Source: CAYMPW01 sp964392725 (GTDB taxonomy: Archaea; Thermoplasmatota; Thermoplasmata; Methanomassiliicoccales; Methanomethylophilaceae). From it: DNA of 64,000 nt. Numbering within the stretch: the stretch's first letter is position 1; each line of letters begins with the position of its first letter. Of this stretch, positions 27,663-35,620 are shown one piece after another. The notes under the pieces were generated by a model, which did no database searches, was not told the DNA's origin, and was given only the letters and a program-made list of their open reading frames with translations. Made by a program: the position numbers and the translations under genes. The DNA lies in contig CAYMPW010000004.1 of the NCBI GenBank assembly GCA_964392725.1, forward strand, positions 6,149 through 70,148. Direction: 5' to 3'.

Positions 27663-28384
27663 TGTATGCACTCTCCATATCCTCTTTCTCTGATTTCTTT
27701 AAGCAAATCCATGGGGCGTCCCGAGCAGCGGACAACGCCATCACGAAGAACGTATGCGATGTCGGCACCGATGTATTCTAGAATTTGTCCTGTGTGTGTA
27801 ATAACAAGTGATGAAACCCTGTTTTGTTTGGGACAATTGAATTTTTCACAGCCATAGATTAATTCGTGTACTTTTTTACCGATTAAATCGATACTTTCAA
27901 GGTCAACTCCAGATTCTGGTTCGTCTAAAAGAACAAATTCGGGCTGTTGTGCTGTAAGCTGTAACAATTCTGATCTTTTGATTTCTCCACCCGAGAAACC
28001 AACGTTGATATCACGTTCCAAGAACTTTTCCATTTTGAAGTTATTGGATTTATTATAAACGGTATCATCACCTTTTGCTGCGGCTTTGACAAGATCGCCA
28101 AGTTTGACACCCGGTACGTTTGGAGGTCTCTGCATCATCATGCCGATACCCAGACGTGCACGTTCGTCAACAGTCATCTTTGTAATGTCCTGTCCTCTGA
28201 ATATTATTTTTCCCTGTGTGATTTTACAGGTACTATATCCCATAATTGAAGCAAGAAGTGTACTTTTTCCGGATCCGTTGGGGCCGAAAAGAACACATGT
28301 TTCTCCTTCTTTAACGTGGAGATTTATTCCTTTGAGAATCTCTCTTTCTCCCGCTTCTACATGCAGGTCTTCTATGACTAACAT
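27632..28384 (-). CDS. sufC: Fe-S cluster assembly ATPase SufC
   Basis: Protein of 250 residues, an ABC-type ATPase. It has Walker A GPNGSGKSTLL, the Q-loop region MMQRPPNVPGVKLGDL, the signature VGFSGGEIKRSELLQL, Walker B FVLLDEPESGVDLES and the SufC-typical VITHTGQILEYI H-loop. The ATG at 28384 is preceded by GGTGA (7 bases), which rejects the longer frame. The C-terminus ends in a short Cys-containing tail (ECIQCRMVQ) overlapping sufB. SufC drives conformational changes of the SufB scaffold during cluster assembly. Confidence 0.94.
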   Translation of the reverse strand: MLVIEDLHVEAGEREILKGINLHVKEGETCVLFGPNGSGKSTLLASIMGYSTCKITQGKIIFRGQDITKMTVDERARLGIGMMMQRPPNVPGVKLGDLVKAAAKGDDTVYNKSNNFKMEKFLERDINVGFSGGEIKRSELLQLTAQQPEFVLLDEPESGVDLESIDLIGKKVHELIYGCEKFNCPKQNRVSSLVITHTGQILEYIGADIAYVLRDGVVRCSGRPMDLLKEIRERGYGECIQCRMVQMNTE

Positions 28385-28489
28385 TTGTTCACCCGTGATA
28401 CCACATTTATCTTCAATTATAAAACTACGCGGTTTTGTTAAAAGTTTTAAACGGAAAAGTTTAATCAATGGAGTTTACATACACGGTAC

Positions 28490-29065
28490 ATGAAAGTTCT
28501 CGCAATCAACGGCAGTCCTCGTCTAGTAGGTAATACCAGTAACGCTCTTTCAGATTTACTCGATGAATTGGAAAAGAATGGTATTGAAACCGAACATTTG
28601 CAAATTTACGAAAATCATTTTTCACCTTGCAATGATTGTAGGTCATGTCAGATGCGCAGAGATGGAAGATGCATTATCGAAGACGACAATGTAAACGAAA
28701 TCGCTGAAAAAATGGCAGAGGCTGATGGTATTATTCTTGCATCACCTTCATATTTTGGATCTTGCACAGGACAAATGAAAATTCTTCTGGAAAGAGTTGG
28801 ACTTCCTGCGTATGTGGGCGACCATAAACTTAGAGGAAAGGTCGGTGTGGCTCTCGCAATTCAGGGACACGACGGCGGTTCCACAGTTCACTCTGAATTG
28901 GTAGGTTTTATGCTTCGCAACGAAATGATTGTTTGCGGATCAAAATCCATTGGAGTTCTTACGGGTAAAGACAATGTTGATTACCAGGGAGACAAAGATG
29001 GAATGACAGCTTTGAACGATACGGCCGAAATGATGGTCTGGCTCCTTCAGAAGCTTGCAGAATAA
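28490..29065 (+). CDS. Iron-sulfur flavoprotein / NADPH-dependent FMN reductase family
   Basis: Protein of 191 residues with a flavodoxin-like FMN-binding fold: LAINGSPRLVGNTSNAL (phosphate loop) and ILASPSYFGSCTGQMK. A compact cysteine cluster CNDCRSCQMRRDGRC near residue 47 matches the [4Fe-4S] site of methanogen iron-sulfur flavoproteins (Isf), which handle electrons from ferredoxin and can reduce O2 or H2O2. Physiological role is therefore likely redox or oxidative-stress defence. It is a single gene divergent from sufCB and is closed by a strong hairpin. Confidence 0.87.
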   Translation: MKVLAINGSPRLVGNTSNALSDLLDELEKNGIETEHLQIYENHFSPCNDCRSCQMRRDGRCIIEDDNVNEIAEKMAEADGIILASPSYFGSCTGQMKILLERVGLPAYVGDHKLRGKVGVALAIQGHDGGSTVHSELVGFMLRNEMIVCGSKSIGVLTGKDNVDYQGDKDGMTALNDTAEMMVWLLQKLAE

Positions 29066-29069
29066 AAAT

Positions 29070-29088
29070 AAGGGGGTAATCCCCCTTT
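29070..29088. terminator. G5/C5 hairpin between convergent genes
   Basis: AAGGGGG (29070-29076) pairs with CCCCCTT (29081-29087) around TAAT, 5 bases after the iron-sulfur flavoprotein stop codon. The following sequence is TTATATGTTT. It probably serves both this gene and the convergent 29095 gene. Confidence 0.65.
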
Positions 29089-29094
29089 ATATGT

Positions 29095-29817
29095 TTAGAA
29101 AAAGAAGAATCCGCATTTTTCATCTACGGATATTTTTGCAACGGCACCAAGACGTTCCAAAGGTCCGGAATATCTTCTTACCATCATCTTTCCTTCGTCA
29201 GGAAGAACAGTGACCAATTTTTCAACTTCTTCCAAAAGTTTTGCACCATCTTCAGGTCCGAATCTTTTTCCGGATGCTGCGGAAGCAGGTGCGGATGCTA
29301 CGATTTCACATCCATATTTGTCTGCAATTCCCGGAAGAAGGCTGTTATCAGGTCCGAATGCACCTATGCATCCGCGTCCCTTATCCCATGAAAGAGGGCA
29401 TTTTGCGCAGGTTTCATTCATTTCATCGAAACTGAATAAAGTCCACTCGGTAACACGGTTTTCAGGTTTAGACGCATTAATAACTTCTAATGATTTTTTT
29501 TCATCCAAGCCGTTAAGATTGACCCATCCTGTACAAATTTTCTTTACGAATTTTGATAAGGCGACTCCATCCTCATCTTTTTTAATTTTTTCCATATATA
29601 TGGCATCGGTTTCTGCATTGATTCTGTTTCTTTTAAGGAAGTCTTCCCAATCCGTCATAACAGATTTTGCATCCTCTAACGAAACAACCGAATCATATTC
29701 GGCAATATCTTCGAAAGTAGATATATCCTCGACTTTAACTCTTCTTATTGTGGTTTTTGCAGTTTTGCAAAGGGAGCTTTCAGACTCCAGTTCGTATATA
29801 CCTATGTTAATTCCCAT
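29095..29817 (-). CDS. Hypothetical protein with CxxC...C motif (240 aa)
   Basis: Not recognised. It has a cysteine group CAKCPLSWDKGRGC near residue 140 that could bind metal, a Pro/Ser/Ala-rich turn (APASAASGKRFGP), and a C-terminus ending in four phenylalanines (CGFFFF). The N-terminal half is acidic and helical. No signal peptide or membrane segment is seen. It starts 4 bases after the stop of the membrane-protein gene upstream, so it is the last gene of a three-gene unit with a membrane protein and an anchored protein. Confidence 0.68.
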   Translation of the reverse strand: MGINIGIYELESESSLCKTAKTTIRRVKVEDISTFEDIAEYDSVVSLEDAKSVMTDWEDFLKRNRINAETDAIYMEKIKKDEDGVALSKFVKKICTGWVNLNGLDEKKSLEVINASKPENRVTEWTLFSFDEMNETCAKCPLSWDKGRGCIGAFGPDNSLLPGIADKYGCEIVASAPASAASGKRFGPEDGAKLLEEVEKLVTVLPDEGKMMVRRYSGPLERLGAVAKISVDEKCGFFFF

Positions 29818-29821
29818 GATA

Positions 29822-30385
29822 TCACCTTTTTCTGTTTAATCTAATAGTATAATCCACTATTTCTTTTGGATTGTAGTCGGGGCCGTATTTGAAATCTTTG
29901 CGAGCACCGATATATTCCGCAATCGCAATGAAGTTTTTAAGAAGGCACAATACAACCAAGACGATTACGAGAGTGGTCAAATCCAATGTGACAAAGAGAC
30001 TCTGAACATCGCTTAATCCAACAAATGCAGTACCATCTATGGTGATCAATCCCTGCAAAAGTGAGATGTAAATCCAGAATGCGGTATATGAGTATGTCAA
30101 AATACCCACAATCATTTTCTTTACGCTTCCAGGTTCAAAATATCCTCTGAGGAAAGCTAAAATCAAAAGAGGAATACCAAATATCATCCATCTGTTCAAA
30201 ACAGAATCAAAGACTTTTGTAACTTCTTTAATTTGTTCTGGCGAGATATTGAATAAAAATTCTACAATTTGATCTCCGAAGAAGTACATTATGCCAGGTA
30301 AAATCACCAGATACAATGAGGCAAACAACAGAGATACAATTCCTCTTTTCATGGGAGATTGTGTTTTTGTCGTCTTCTTATTCAT
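29822..30385 (-). CDS. Membrane protein, about four helices (187 aa)
   Basis: Not recognised. Hydrophobic segments at about residues 14-36, 65-83, 90-112 and 130-155 suggest four membrane helices with a basic N-terminus (MNKKTTKTQSPMKRG) and a charged cytoplasmic tail. Its start overlaps the stop of the upstream anchored protein gene by 8 bases and the next gene starts 4 bases after its stop, so the three are surely one unit. Confidence 0.7.
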   Translation of the reverse strand: MNKKTTKTQSPMKRGIVSLLFASLYLVILPGIMYFFGDQIVEFLFNISPEQIKEVTKVFDSVLNRWMIFGIPLLILAFLRGYFEPGSVKKMIVGILTYSYTAFWIYISLLQGLITIDGTAFVGLSDVQSLFVTLDLTTLVIVLVVLCLLKNFIAIAEYIGARKDFKYGPDYNPKEIVDYTIRLNRKR

Positions 30386-31217
30386 TTGGTACCACCTTCA
30401 CGTGTTCTAAAAGAGATACAAATTCTTTTGTCTCTTCGGCATTTAATGTTTTAACGACGGTTGTTCCATCCGTTATTTTTAATTCACCATTTTCATTTAT
30501 AGCTTTTTTAACACTATCGAGAAGAACGGTATCTGTAGCAGATTCAATTTTGTAGGTTAAGGTTCCGGAATCTATGGAGAATGTGAACTTAACTTGGTCT
30601 TTTACAATTTTACTTTCTCCAATATAGAACAATCCTTTGCTGGGGAGGCTGCTTGTGTATGCAGGATTCAGATTAGTTATTGTACATTCAATGCTATTGG
30701 ATTTTATTTCGGTTGTTTTTGATCCATTTTCACTTATTGGAATTAACTGGGTGAGGTTTACCTTGACACCTGCAATTCCGAACATGTAATATCCCTGAAT
30801 ATTTATTTCAATAGGAAGCTGTATTTTTCCATTTTTAACATTTGGAGAATCTGCTAAAATTAAAGAAACATCCATTAATGAAGTTCCGCACTTCACATCA
30901 ATGGTTAGTGTTTCGCCTTGTCTGATTGTTTTATTTTCTTCGCTGAACATTACGACTTTCTGCCCGTCTGTTCCGACCATGTATACAGATAATCCAACAT
31001 CTGTAAGATCATAGGGCATTGTGGATTTGATGGTAATAGGTTCGGATCCTACAACCTGAAACTCTCCATCTTTCACTTCAACATTAAACGAAATATCCTC
31101 CAAATTAGATGTAAGTCCGCCTTGTGAGAAAGGAATAATTGCCAATAATAAGATGACTATCATAATTATTGATATTGCCGAGATTACAATTTTTGTTGAA
31201 GTTTCCGGAATGTTCAT
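30378..31217 (-). CDS. Membrane-anchored extracellular beta-rich protein (279 aa)
   Basis: An N-terminal hydrophobic segment (about residues 9-31, KIVISAISIIMIVILLLAII) is followed by a serine/threonine-rich, beta-strand-rich domain with several N-x-S/T sites, the pattern of an archaeal surface protein with an uncleaved anchor. The repeated strand-turn patterns (EPITIKSTMPYDLTDVGLSVY; shown in parts EPITIKSTMPYDL and TDVGLSVY) resemble an immunoglobulin-like or LEA14-like fold, but I cannot name the family. First gene of the three-gene unit; promoter sequence lies in the AT-rich gap shared with the divergent PUA gene. Confidence 0.68.
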   Translation of the reverse strand: MNIPETSTKIVISAISIIMIVILLLAIIPFSQGGLTSNLEDISFNVEVKDGEFQVVGSEPITIKSTMPYDLTDVGLSVYMVGTDGQKVVMFSEENKTIRQGETLTIDVKCGTSLMDVSLILADSPNVKNGKIQLPIEINIQGYYMFGIAGVKVNLTQLIPISENGSKTTEIKSNSIECTITNLNPAYTSSLPSKGLFYIGESKIVKDQVKFTFSIDSGTLTYKIESATDTVLLDSVKKAINENGELKITDGTTVVKTLNAEETKEFVSLLEHVKVVPNE

Positions 31218-31354
31218 AGCAATCGTACGTGTATAATGGTGATATTAAATAAAATCTATGCAGATGGTAAAAATTCTATTTTTTCTATGATTATATTGAT
31301 TTTTCATACGGTAAAGCCAAAAAGTATGATTATACAAACATCAATACAGTGCTA

Positions 31355-31846
31355 ATGGCAGATATCAAAATTCGCAAGCGTAAGAGAATAAGAACGAAAG
31401 AGACCAAAGTTCTCGCACAGCAATTAGAGGAAGCAATCGGAGTTCCGGTATTCTCTGAAGACGATCCTGTTGATATCGCTGAAAGTGAAGGATTCAACGT
31501 AGTGTTTGTAGGAAATGAAATTCTTGCTTTAATTTATGAGGATAAACCATTCCTTACAGTTCGCGGCATTCTCAAATACAAACCTGAGAGAAATTGGGTC
31601 ACCGTCGATATGGGTGCTGTTCCATTTGTAACGAACGGTGCAGATGTGATGGGTCCAGGAATCGTGGATGCGGATGAAAACATAACAGAAGGAGATTTGG
31701 TCTGGATAAGGGATGTAAATCACATGGTCCCGCTTGCTGTCGGTGTTGCATGTTGTGATACTGAAACTCTTCGTGCTAAACAGAAAGGCAAAGTAATCAA
31801 GACATTACATAACGTTGGAGATAAACTTTGGAAATCTGGTGAATGA
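31355..31846 (+). CDS. PUA-domain RNA-binding protein
   Basis: Protein of 163 residues. The C-terminal half is a PUA domain: VTVDMGAVPFVTNGADVMGPGIV (in parts VTVDMGAVPFVTNG and ADVMGPGIV), then EGDLVWIRD and PLAVGVA. The N-terminal half is like that of archaeal MCT-1/Tma20-like PUA proteins, presumed to act in translation or RNA modification. The ATG at 31355 is taken over the GTG two codons earlier. Its stop overlaps the following HD gene start (ATGA). Confidence 0.85.
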   Translation: MADIKIRKRKRIRTKETKVLAQQLEEAIGVPVFSEDDPVDIAESEGFNVVFVGNEILALIYEDKPFLTVRGILKYKPERNWVTVDMGAVPFVTNGADVMGPGIVDADENITEGDLVWIRDVNHMVPLAVGVACCDTETLRAKQKGKVIKTLHNVGDKLWKSGE

Positions 31847-33174
31847 TAACAAACGGTGTGTATATGGTTCAGTGTAAAACAGTCAATGATCCGGTTCACG
31901 GTACGATTGAAATCGGTGGAGTCTTCTTGGATATTCTCAATTCTCATGAGATGCAGAGACTTCGTCATATCAAACAACTCGGTTTTGGATCAATTGCATT
32001 TCCTGGAGCAAACCACACCCGTTTTGAACACTGTTTGGGAACTTATCATCTCGCAGGTCGTATGGCTAAAGCAATCAAATTGAATGAAGAGGATACGAAT
32101 ACGGTTAAAGCAGCCGCACTTCTTCACGATATTTGTCATCCGCCCTATTCTCACACGATGGAATTCATGATGGAACAAGGTACGGGATTGGATCATATGG
32201 ATCTGGCACGTGCTTTGATAGAAGGAAAGATTGCAAATCATCTCAAAAGGGATGAAGATTTATACAGTAATGCTCCACTAATTTCTGAAATGTTAGAAGG
32301 TGCTGGTATATCTTCAAAAACCGTTTGTGATCTCATTGCATATCCCGAATCGGATATTTTAGATCTTGATAGCTTTATTCATGGAGTTAGACCATCATAT
32401 TTTCCTTCCAAAGATTATATGCACCAAATAATTCATGGTCCTGTTGATGCAGATCAAATGGATTATTTGATGCGTGATGCACATTATACGGGTGTTTCCC
32501 ACGGTTCTATTGATATTAACCGTTTAATCAACATGCTTCGTATTCACAATGATCGTATTGTACTGTATAAAGGTGGGACTGCGGCAGCAGAAGGATTAAT
32601 GGTTTCACGTTCTCTGATGTATTCTTCTGTATATTTCCACAAAACTGTACGTATTGCAGAAGCAATGATAAACAAAGCAACCGAACTTTCAAAATTAGAT
32701 CTTTCTGAAATTTATCTTTATACGGATGGGGATTTTACATCTCGTTTAATTGGTTCAGAAGGCATTCCATCTAAACTAACACGTCAAGTTGTTGGTCGAC
32801 AATTATACAAGAAAGCATTTATTCAATCTGTTTTAGATACTGACGAATCCCGTTGGAAAGAAATATCTGGATTTGCATCGTTTGATAAAAAATCTCAATT
32901 GGAACACAATATTGCAGACTGTGCAGGTGTAGATTATTCTGAAGTTCTGGTCGTTGTACCCAGTAAAACCAGTTTATCCGATATGGTTAGTATTGGAAAA
33001 ACAGATGTTTCAATCATTGACGAAGATGACAGAGTTCGTTCTTTGGTCAAAATTTCACCATTATCTAGAGCAGTACAAGCTAGAGATTCTCTCGACTGGG
33101 CTTTAATGGTTGCAGCTCCCGAACGTTGTAAAGAAGCTGTTAAAAAAGCGACACGTAAAGTACTCAGCCTTTGA
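31843..33174 (+). CDS. HD-domain dNTP triphosphohydrolase-like protein (SAMHD1-like)
   Basis: Protein of 443 residues. N-terminal VNDPVHGTIEI and LRHIKQLGF are typical of this group. The HD metal site is built from NHTRFEHCLGTYHLA, LLHDICHPPYSH and DADQMDYLMRDAHYTGV. Archaeal members act as dNTPases or deoxynucleotide-related phosphohydrolases. The C-terminal ~150 residues are a less conserved regulatory region. It is translationally coupled to the PUA gene; an alternative start (MVQCKT) is seven codons in. The 3' end overlaps rtcB on the other strand by 11 bases. Confidence 0.86.
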   Translation: MITNGVYMVQCKTVNDPVHGTIEIGGVFLDILNSHEMQRLRHIKQLGFGSIAFPGANHTRFEHCLGTYHLAGRMAKAIKLNEEDTNTVKAAALLHDICHPPYSHTMEFMMEQGTGLDHMDLARALIEGKIANHLKRDEDLYSNAPLISEMLEGAGISSKTVCDLIAYPESDILDLDSFIHGVRPSYFPSKDYMHQIIHGPVDADQMDYLMRDAHYTGVSHGSIDINRLINMLRIHNDRIVLYKGGTAAAEGLMVSRSLMYSSVYFHKTVRIAEAMINKATELSKLDLSEIYLYTDGDFTSRLIGSEGIPSKLTRQVVGRQLYKKAFIQSVLDTDESRWKEISGFASFDKKSQLEHNIADCAGVDYSEVLVVVPSKTSLSDMVSIGKTDVSIIDEDDRVRSLVKISPLSRAVQARDSLDWALMVAAPERCKEAVKKATRKVLSL

Positions 33175-34615
33175 CAACACCTATCGGAGTAAGTTTGGCA
33201 ACTTTGCCTGTAAGTCCTGCGGAACAAACAACCGATATGACTTCATCCACGTCTTTGTATGCCTGAGGTGCTTCTTCCAAAAGACCTTCTTCGGAACCGT
33301 TTCTGAGATAGATGTTTTTATCATTCATTTCGGTTCTGATGCCTTCTACCGTGAGGCTGTCTATTGCAGCTTTACGTGAAAGTTTGCGTCCAGCTCCGTG
33401 ACATGAAGATCCAAACGTATCTTTCATGGCTCCGGGTTTACCTACAAGAACATATGTTCCGACGCTCATATCGCCGGGAATAATTACAGGCTGTCCAACA
33501 TTACGGTATTTCATGTTGATCTCAGGTCTTCCTGCCGCAAATGCACGTGTTGCACCTTTTCTGTGAACCAATACATCGGTTTTCTTACCGTCAACATCAT
33601 GATTTTCTTTTTTAGCGATATTGTGGGCAACATCATATACCATGTCCATGCCCATGCTTTCTGCAGAGTTCCCAAGAACTTCTTCGAAGCTTTCTCTAAT
33701 CCAATGAGTAATCATTTGACGGTTAGCCCATGCATAGTTGGCTCCACAGCACATAGCCATGTAATATTCGTCTCCGAGTTTTTCATTAAGAGGTGCGCAC
33801 GCCAATTGTCTGTCGGGAAGATTTACGTTGTTTTGTTTGATATACTGCTCCATTTCCTGGAGGTAATCTGTAGCAATTTGATGTCCACATCCTCTCGATC
33901 CGCAATGAACAGTAATCGTAACGGTTCCTTCTTTTAATCCGAATACTTTTGCAGTATCTTCATCGTAGACATTTTCGACAACATCAAGTTCAAGGAAATG
34001 ATTTCCAGATCCCAACGAACCAAGTTGTGGCAAACCTCTCTTGCGTGCTTTGTCACTTACGAATTCTGAATTTGCATCTTCCATGTGTCCCCTTTCTTCG
34101 GTGGCTTCAAGATCTTGTTCCCATCCGAATCCATTTTCAACGGCCCACTCGGAACCATTCATTAGTATTTCTTCCAATTCTTTTGGACCAACTCTGGTAA
34201 GACCTTTGGACCCGAGACCTGATGGAACATTTTTGTAAAGTGCATCTACAAGTTTGTTTAAATCTCCGCCAATATCTTCAACAGTCAAATCTGTTTTAAT
34301 TAAACGAACACCGCAATTTATATCAAATCCGATGCCACCGGGCGAGATTGAACCCTCGTTTGCATCTACAGCTGCAACTCCTCCTATTGGAAATCCATAT
34401 CCCCAATGGATGTCGGGCATAGCCATGGAACTTCCAACGATCCCGGGAAGACAGGCAACATTTGCAACTTGTTGTGGTGCATTGTCTGAGCGAATCTGTG
34501 AAATCATAGATTCACTTGCAAAAATAATGGCATTTGTAAGCATATTTGATGACGGGTCTTTTGGAATTTCCCATCTGTTTTCATCGATTTTAACAAGATT
34601 GCCTGTCCATGCCAT
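33164..34615 (-). CDS. rtcB: RNA-splicing ligase RtcB
   Basis: Protein of 483 residues. RtcB joins 2',3'-cyclic phosphate and 5'-OH RNA ends, chiefly tRNA exons after intron removal, using GTP and Mn2+. Seen are DINCGVR (C101, metal ligand), GSLGSGNHFLEL, HCGSRGCGHQ, and SCHGAGRKLSR with the histidine that is guanylylated. No intein interrupts it. The ATG at 34615 follows GGTGAT at 5 bases. A tRNA-His gene lies just upstream on the same strand (34668-34742). Confidence 0.96.
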   Translation of the reverse strand: MAWTGNLVKIDENRWEIPKDPSSNMLTNAIIFASESMISQIRSDNAPQQVANVACLPGIVGSSMAMPDIHWGYGFPIGGVAAVDANEGSISPGGIGFDINCGVRLIKTDLTVEDIGGDLNKLVDALYKNVPSGLGSKGLTRVGPKELEEILMNGSEWAVENGFGWEQDLEATEERGHMEDANSEFVSDKARKRGLPQLGSLGSGNHFLELDVVENVYDEDTAKVFGLKEGTVTITVHCGSRGCGHQIATDYLQEMEQYIKQNNVNLPDRQLACAPLNEKLGDEYYMAMCCGANYAWANRQMITHWIRESFEEVLGNSAESMGMDMVYDVAHNIAKKENHDVDGKKTDVLVHRKGATRAFAAGRPEINMKYRNVGQPVIIPGDMSVGTYVLVGKPGAMKDTFGSSCHGAGRKLSRKAAIDSLTVEGIRTEMNDKNIYLRNGSEEGLLEEAPQAYKDVDEVISVVCSAGLTGKVAKLTPIGVVKG

Positions 34616-34667
34616 AAAAATCACCAAACAATATTCATAATACAGAATATAGGATATTAATAATAGG

Positions 34668-34742
34668 GGCCGGGACCGAGATTTGAACCCGAGTCAAGGG
34701 ATCCACAATCCCCTAGGATAACCAAGCTACCCTATCCCGGCC
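34668..34742 (-). tRNA. tRNA-His (GTG anticodon)
   Basis: The minus strand folds into a full cloverleaf: acceptor GCCGGGA/TCCCGGC, D-arm with AGCTTGGTTA, anticodon stem GGGGA/TCCCT around TTGTGGA (anticodon GTG), T-arm TCGGG-TTCAAAT-CTCGG, discriminator C73. The base before G1 is an encoded G (34742) that can pair with C73, the histidine identity element G-1. No intron and no encoded CCA. It lies between the flavodoxin and rtcB genes on the same strand. Confidence 0.95.
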
Positions 34743-34853
34743 ATATAATAAAGCCACTGAATAAGTCGATATTAATAAACGTTTCCTTACTTTGTATCAA
34801 TAATCAAAGTGGAAAGGGGAGGTTTATCGTGTTTAAAATTACAGGTAAACGAG

Positions 34854-34890
34854 GTTTCGACCCTGCGATTGACAAGCATAGGGTCGAAAC
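34854..34890. repeat. Perfect 11-bp inverted repeat downstream of flavodoxin
   Basis: GTTTCGACCCT (34854-34864) and AGGGTCGAAAC (34880-34890) are perfect complements, separated by 15 bases. It follows the flavodoxin gene by 24 bases on the minus strand. It could be a terminator, but no T-run follows in the minus direction. Its arm shares GGGTCGAAAC with the rpo3 terminator at 1641-1653. Confidence 0.6.
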
Positions 34891-34914
34891 ACTCTGGTGC
34901 TAGATATGTATCTT

Positions 34915-35337
34915 TTAACCAATAAGTTTTTTACCACCTTCTTTACACTCGTTAATTGCATCAGCTCCAGGTTCCAAGGTGCAAATAATGGTTGCAAGTA
35001 CATTGGCACCATCATTTATTGTACGAGATTCCCATTCTCTCATCCATTCTCCGTCACCCCAATCATATGATCCGAATAATACTACAGATTTGCCCGCCAA
35101 TTCTTTTTCAACATCTGTAAACATTGGTTCGAACACATCTTCTTCTAAAATTTCGGCACCCATTGCAGGACAACCGAATGCAAACGCATCATAATCTTTG
35201 CACGCATCAGCGTTGAAATCTGCGGCTTTTATCAGAACGGCTTCTCCACCAGCTTCTGTTATGCCTTCGAATATACCGTTGGCCATAGATTCTGTGTTTC
35301 CAGTGTCGCTCCAATATACAATTGCTATTTTGCTCAT
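34915..35337 (-). CDS. Flavodoxin
   Basis: Protein of 140 residues, the normal short-chain flavodoxin length. The FMN phosphate loop is YWSDTGNTESMA, the isoalloxazine loops are FGCPAMGAEILEED and FGSYDWGDGEWM. It carries low-potential electrons and can replace ferredoxin. The promoter region contains the dyad TTTAGG-AATA-CCTAAA (35355-35370), placed between the TATA-like region and the probable transcription start. That arrangement suggests repression by a DtxR/IdeR-type metal regulator, which would turn flavodoxin on when iron is scarce. Confidence 0.93.
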   Translation of the reverse strand: MSKIAIVYWSDTGNTESMANGIFEGITEAGGEAVLIKAADFNADACKDYDAFAFGCPAMGAEILEEDVFEPMFTDVEKELAGKSVVLFGSYDWGDGEWMREWESRTINDGANVLATIICTLEPGADAINECKEGGKKLIG

Positions 35338-35354
35338 GTTGGTTTTTCTCCAAA

Positions 35355-35370
35355 TTTAGGAATACCTAAA
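35355..35370 (-). promoter_or_regulatory. DtxR/IdeR-like operator dyad in flavodoxin promoter
   Basis: TTTAGG (35355-35360) and CCTAAA (35365-35370) form a 6-bp dyad with a 4-base centre, 18 bases upstream of the flavodoxin ATG. A TATA-like stretch (TATTAATATATT, 35373-35384) lies just upstream on the minus strand, so the dyad covers the likely start site. TTAGG half-sites are typical of iron-dependent DtxR-family repressors. No regulator gene of that family is in the window. Confidence 0.5.
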
Positions 35371-35620
35371 AATATTAATATATTTCTATTTTGCAATTTG
35401 CATTTGGATTAATAAATTACATATTTTTTTTAAAAAAACTGGATTTATTTTATATTATGACTAAAAAGAATATTAAAATCTTCCACATGTCTTATCAAAG
35501 TAGTATGATTCTTTTATTTTAGAACAAATTATTATTTCATTAAGTATATTTGGACATTATTGTATTTTATTGTCTATTTTTGAGCGTAACGGTTATTATC
35601 TGTGGATTTAATAACTACAC
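35371..35620. promoter_or_regulatory. AT-rich intergenic region, flavodoxin and argF promoters
   Basis: About 250 bases of very AT-rich sequence between divergent flavodoxin and argF genes. Several TATA-like words are present (TATTTTATATTATG near 35448, TTGTATTTTATTG near 35559). The argF ATG has no clear Shine-Dalgarno, so it may be leaderless or use one of the near TATA boxes. I see no ORF or structured RNA. Confidence 0.45.
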
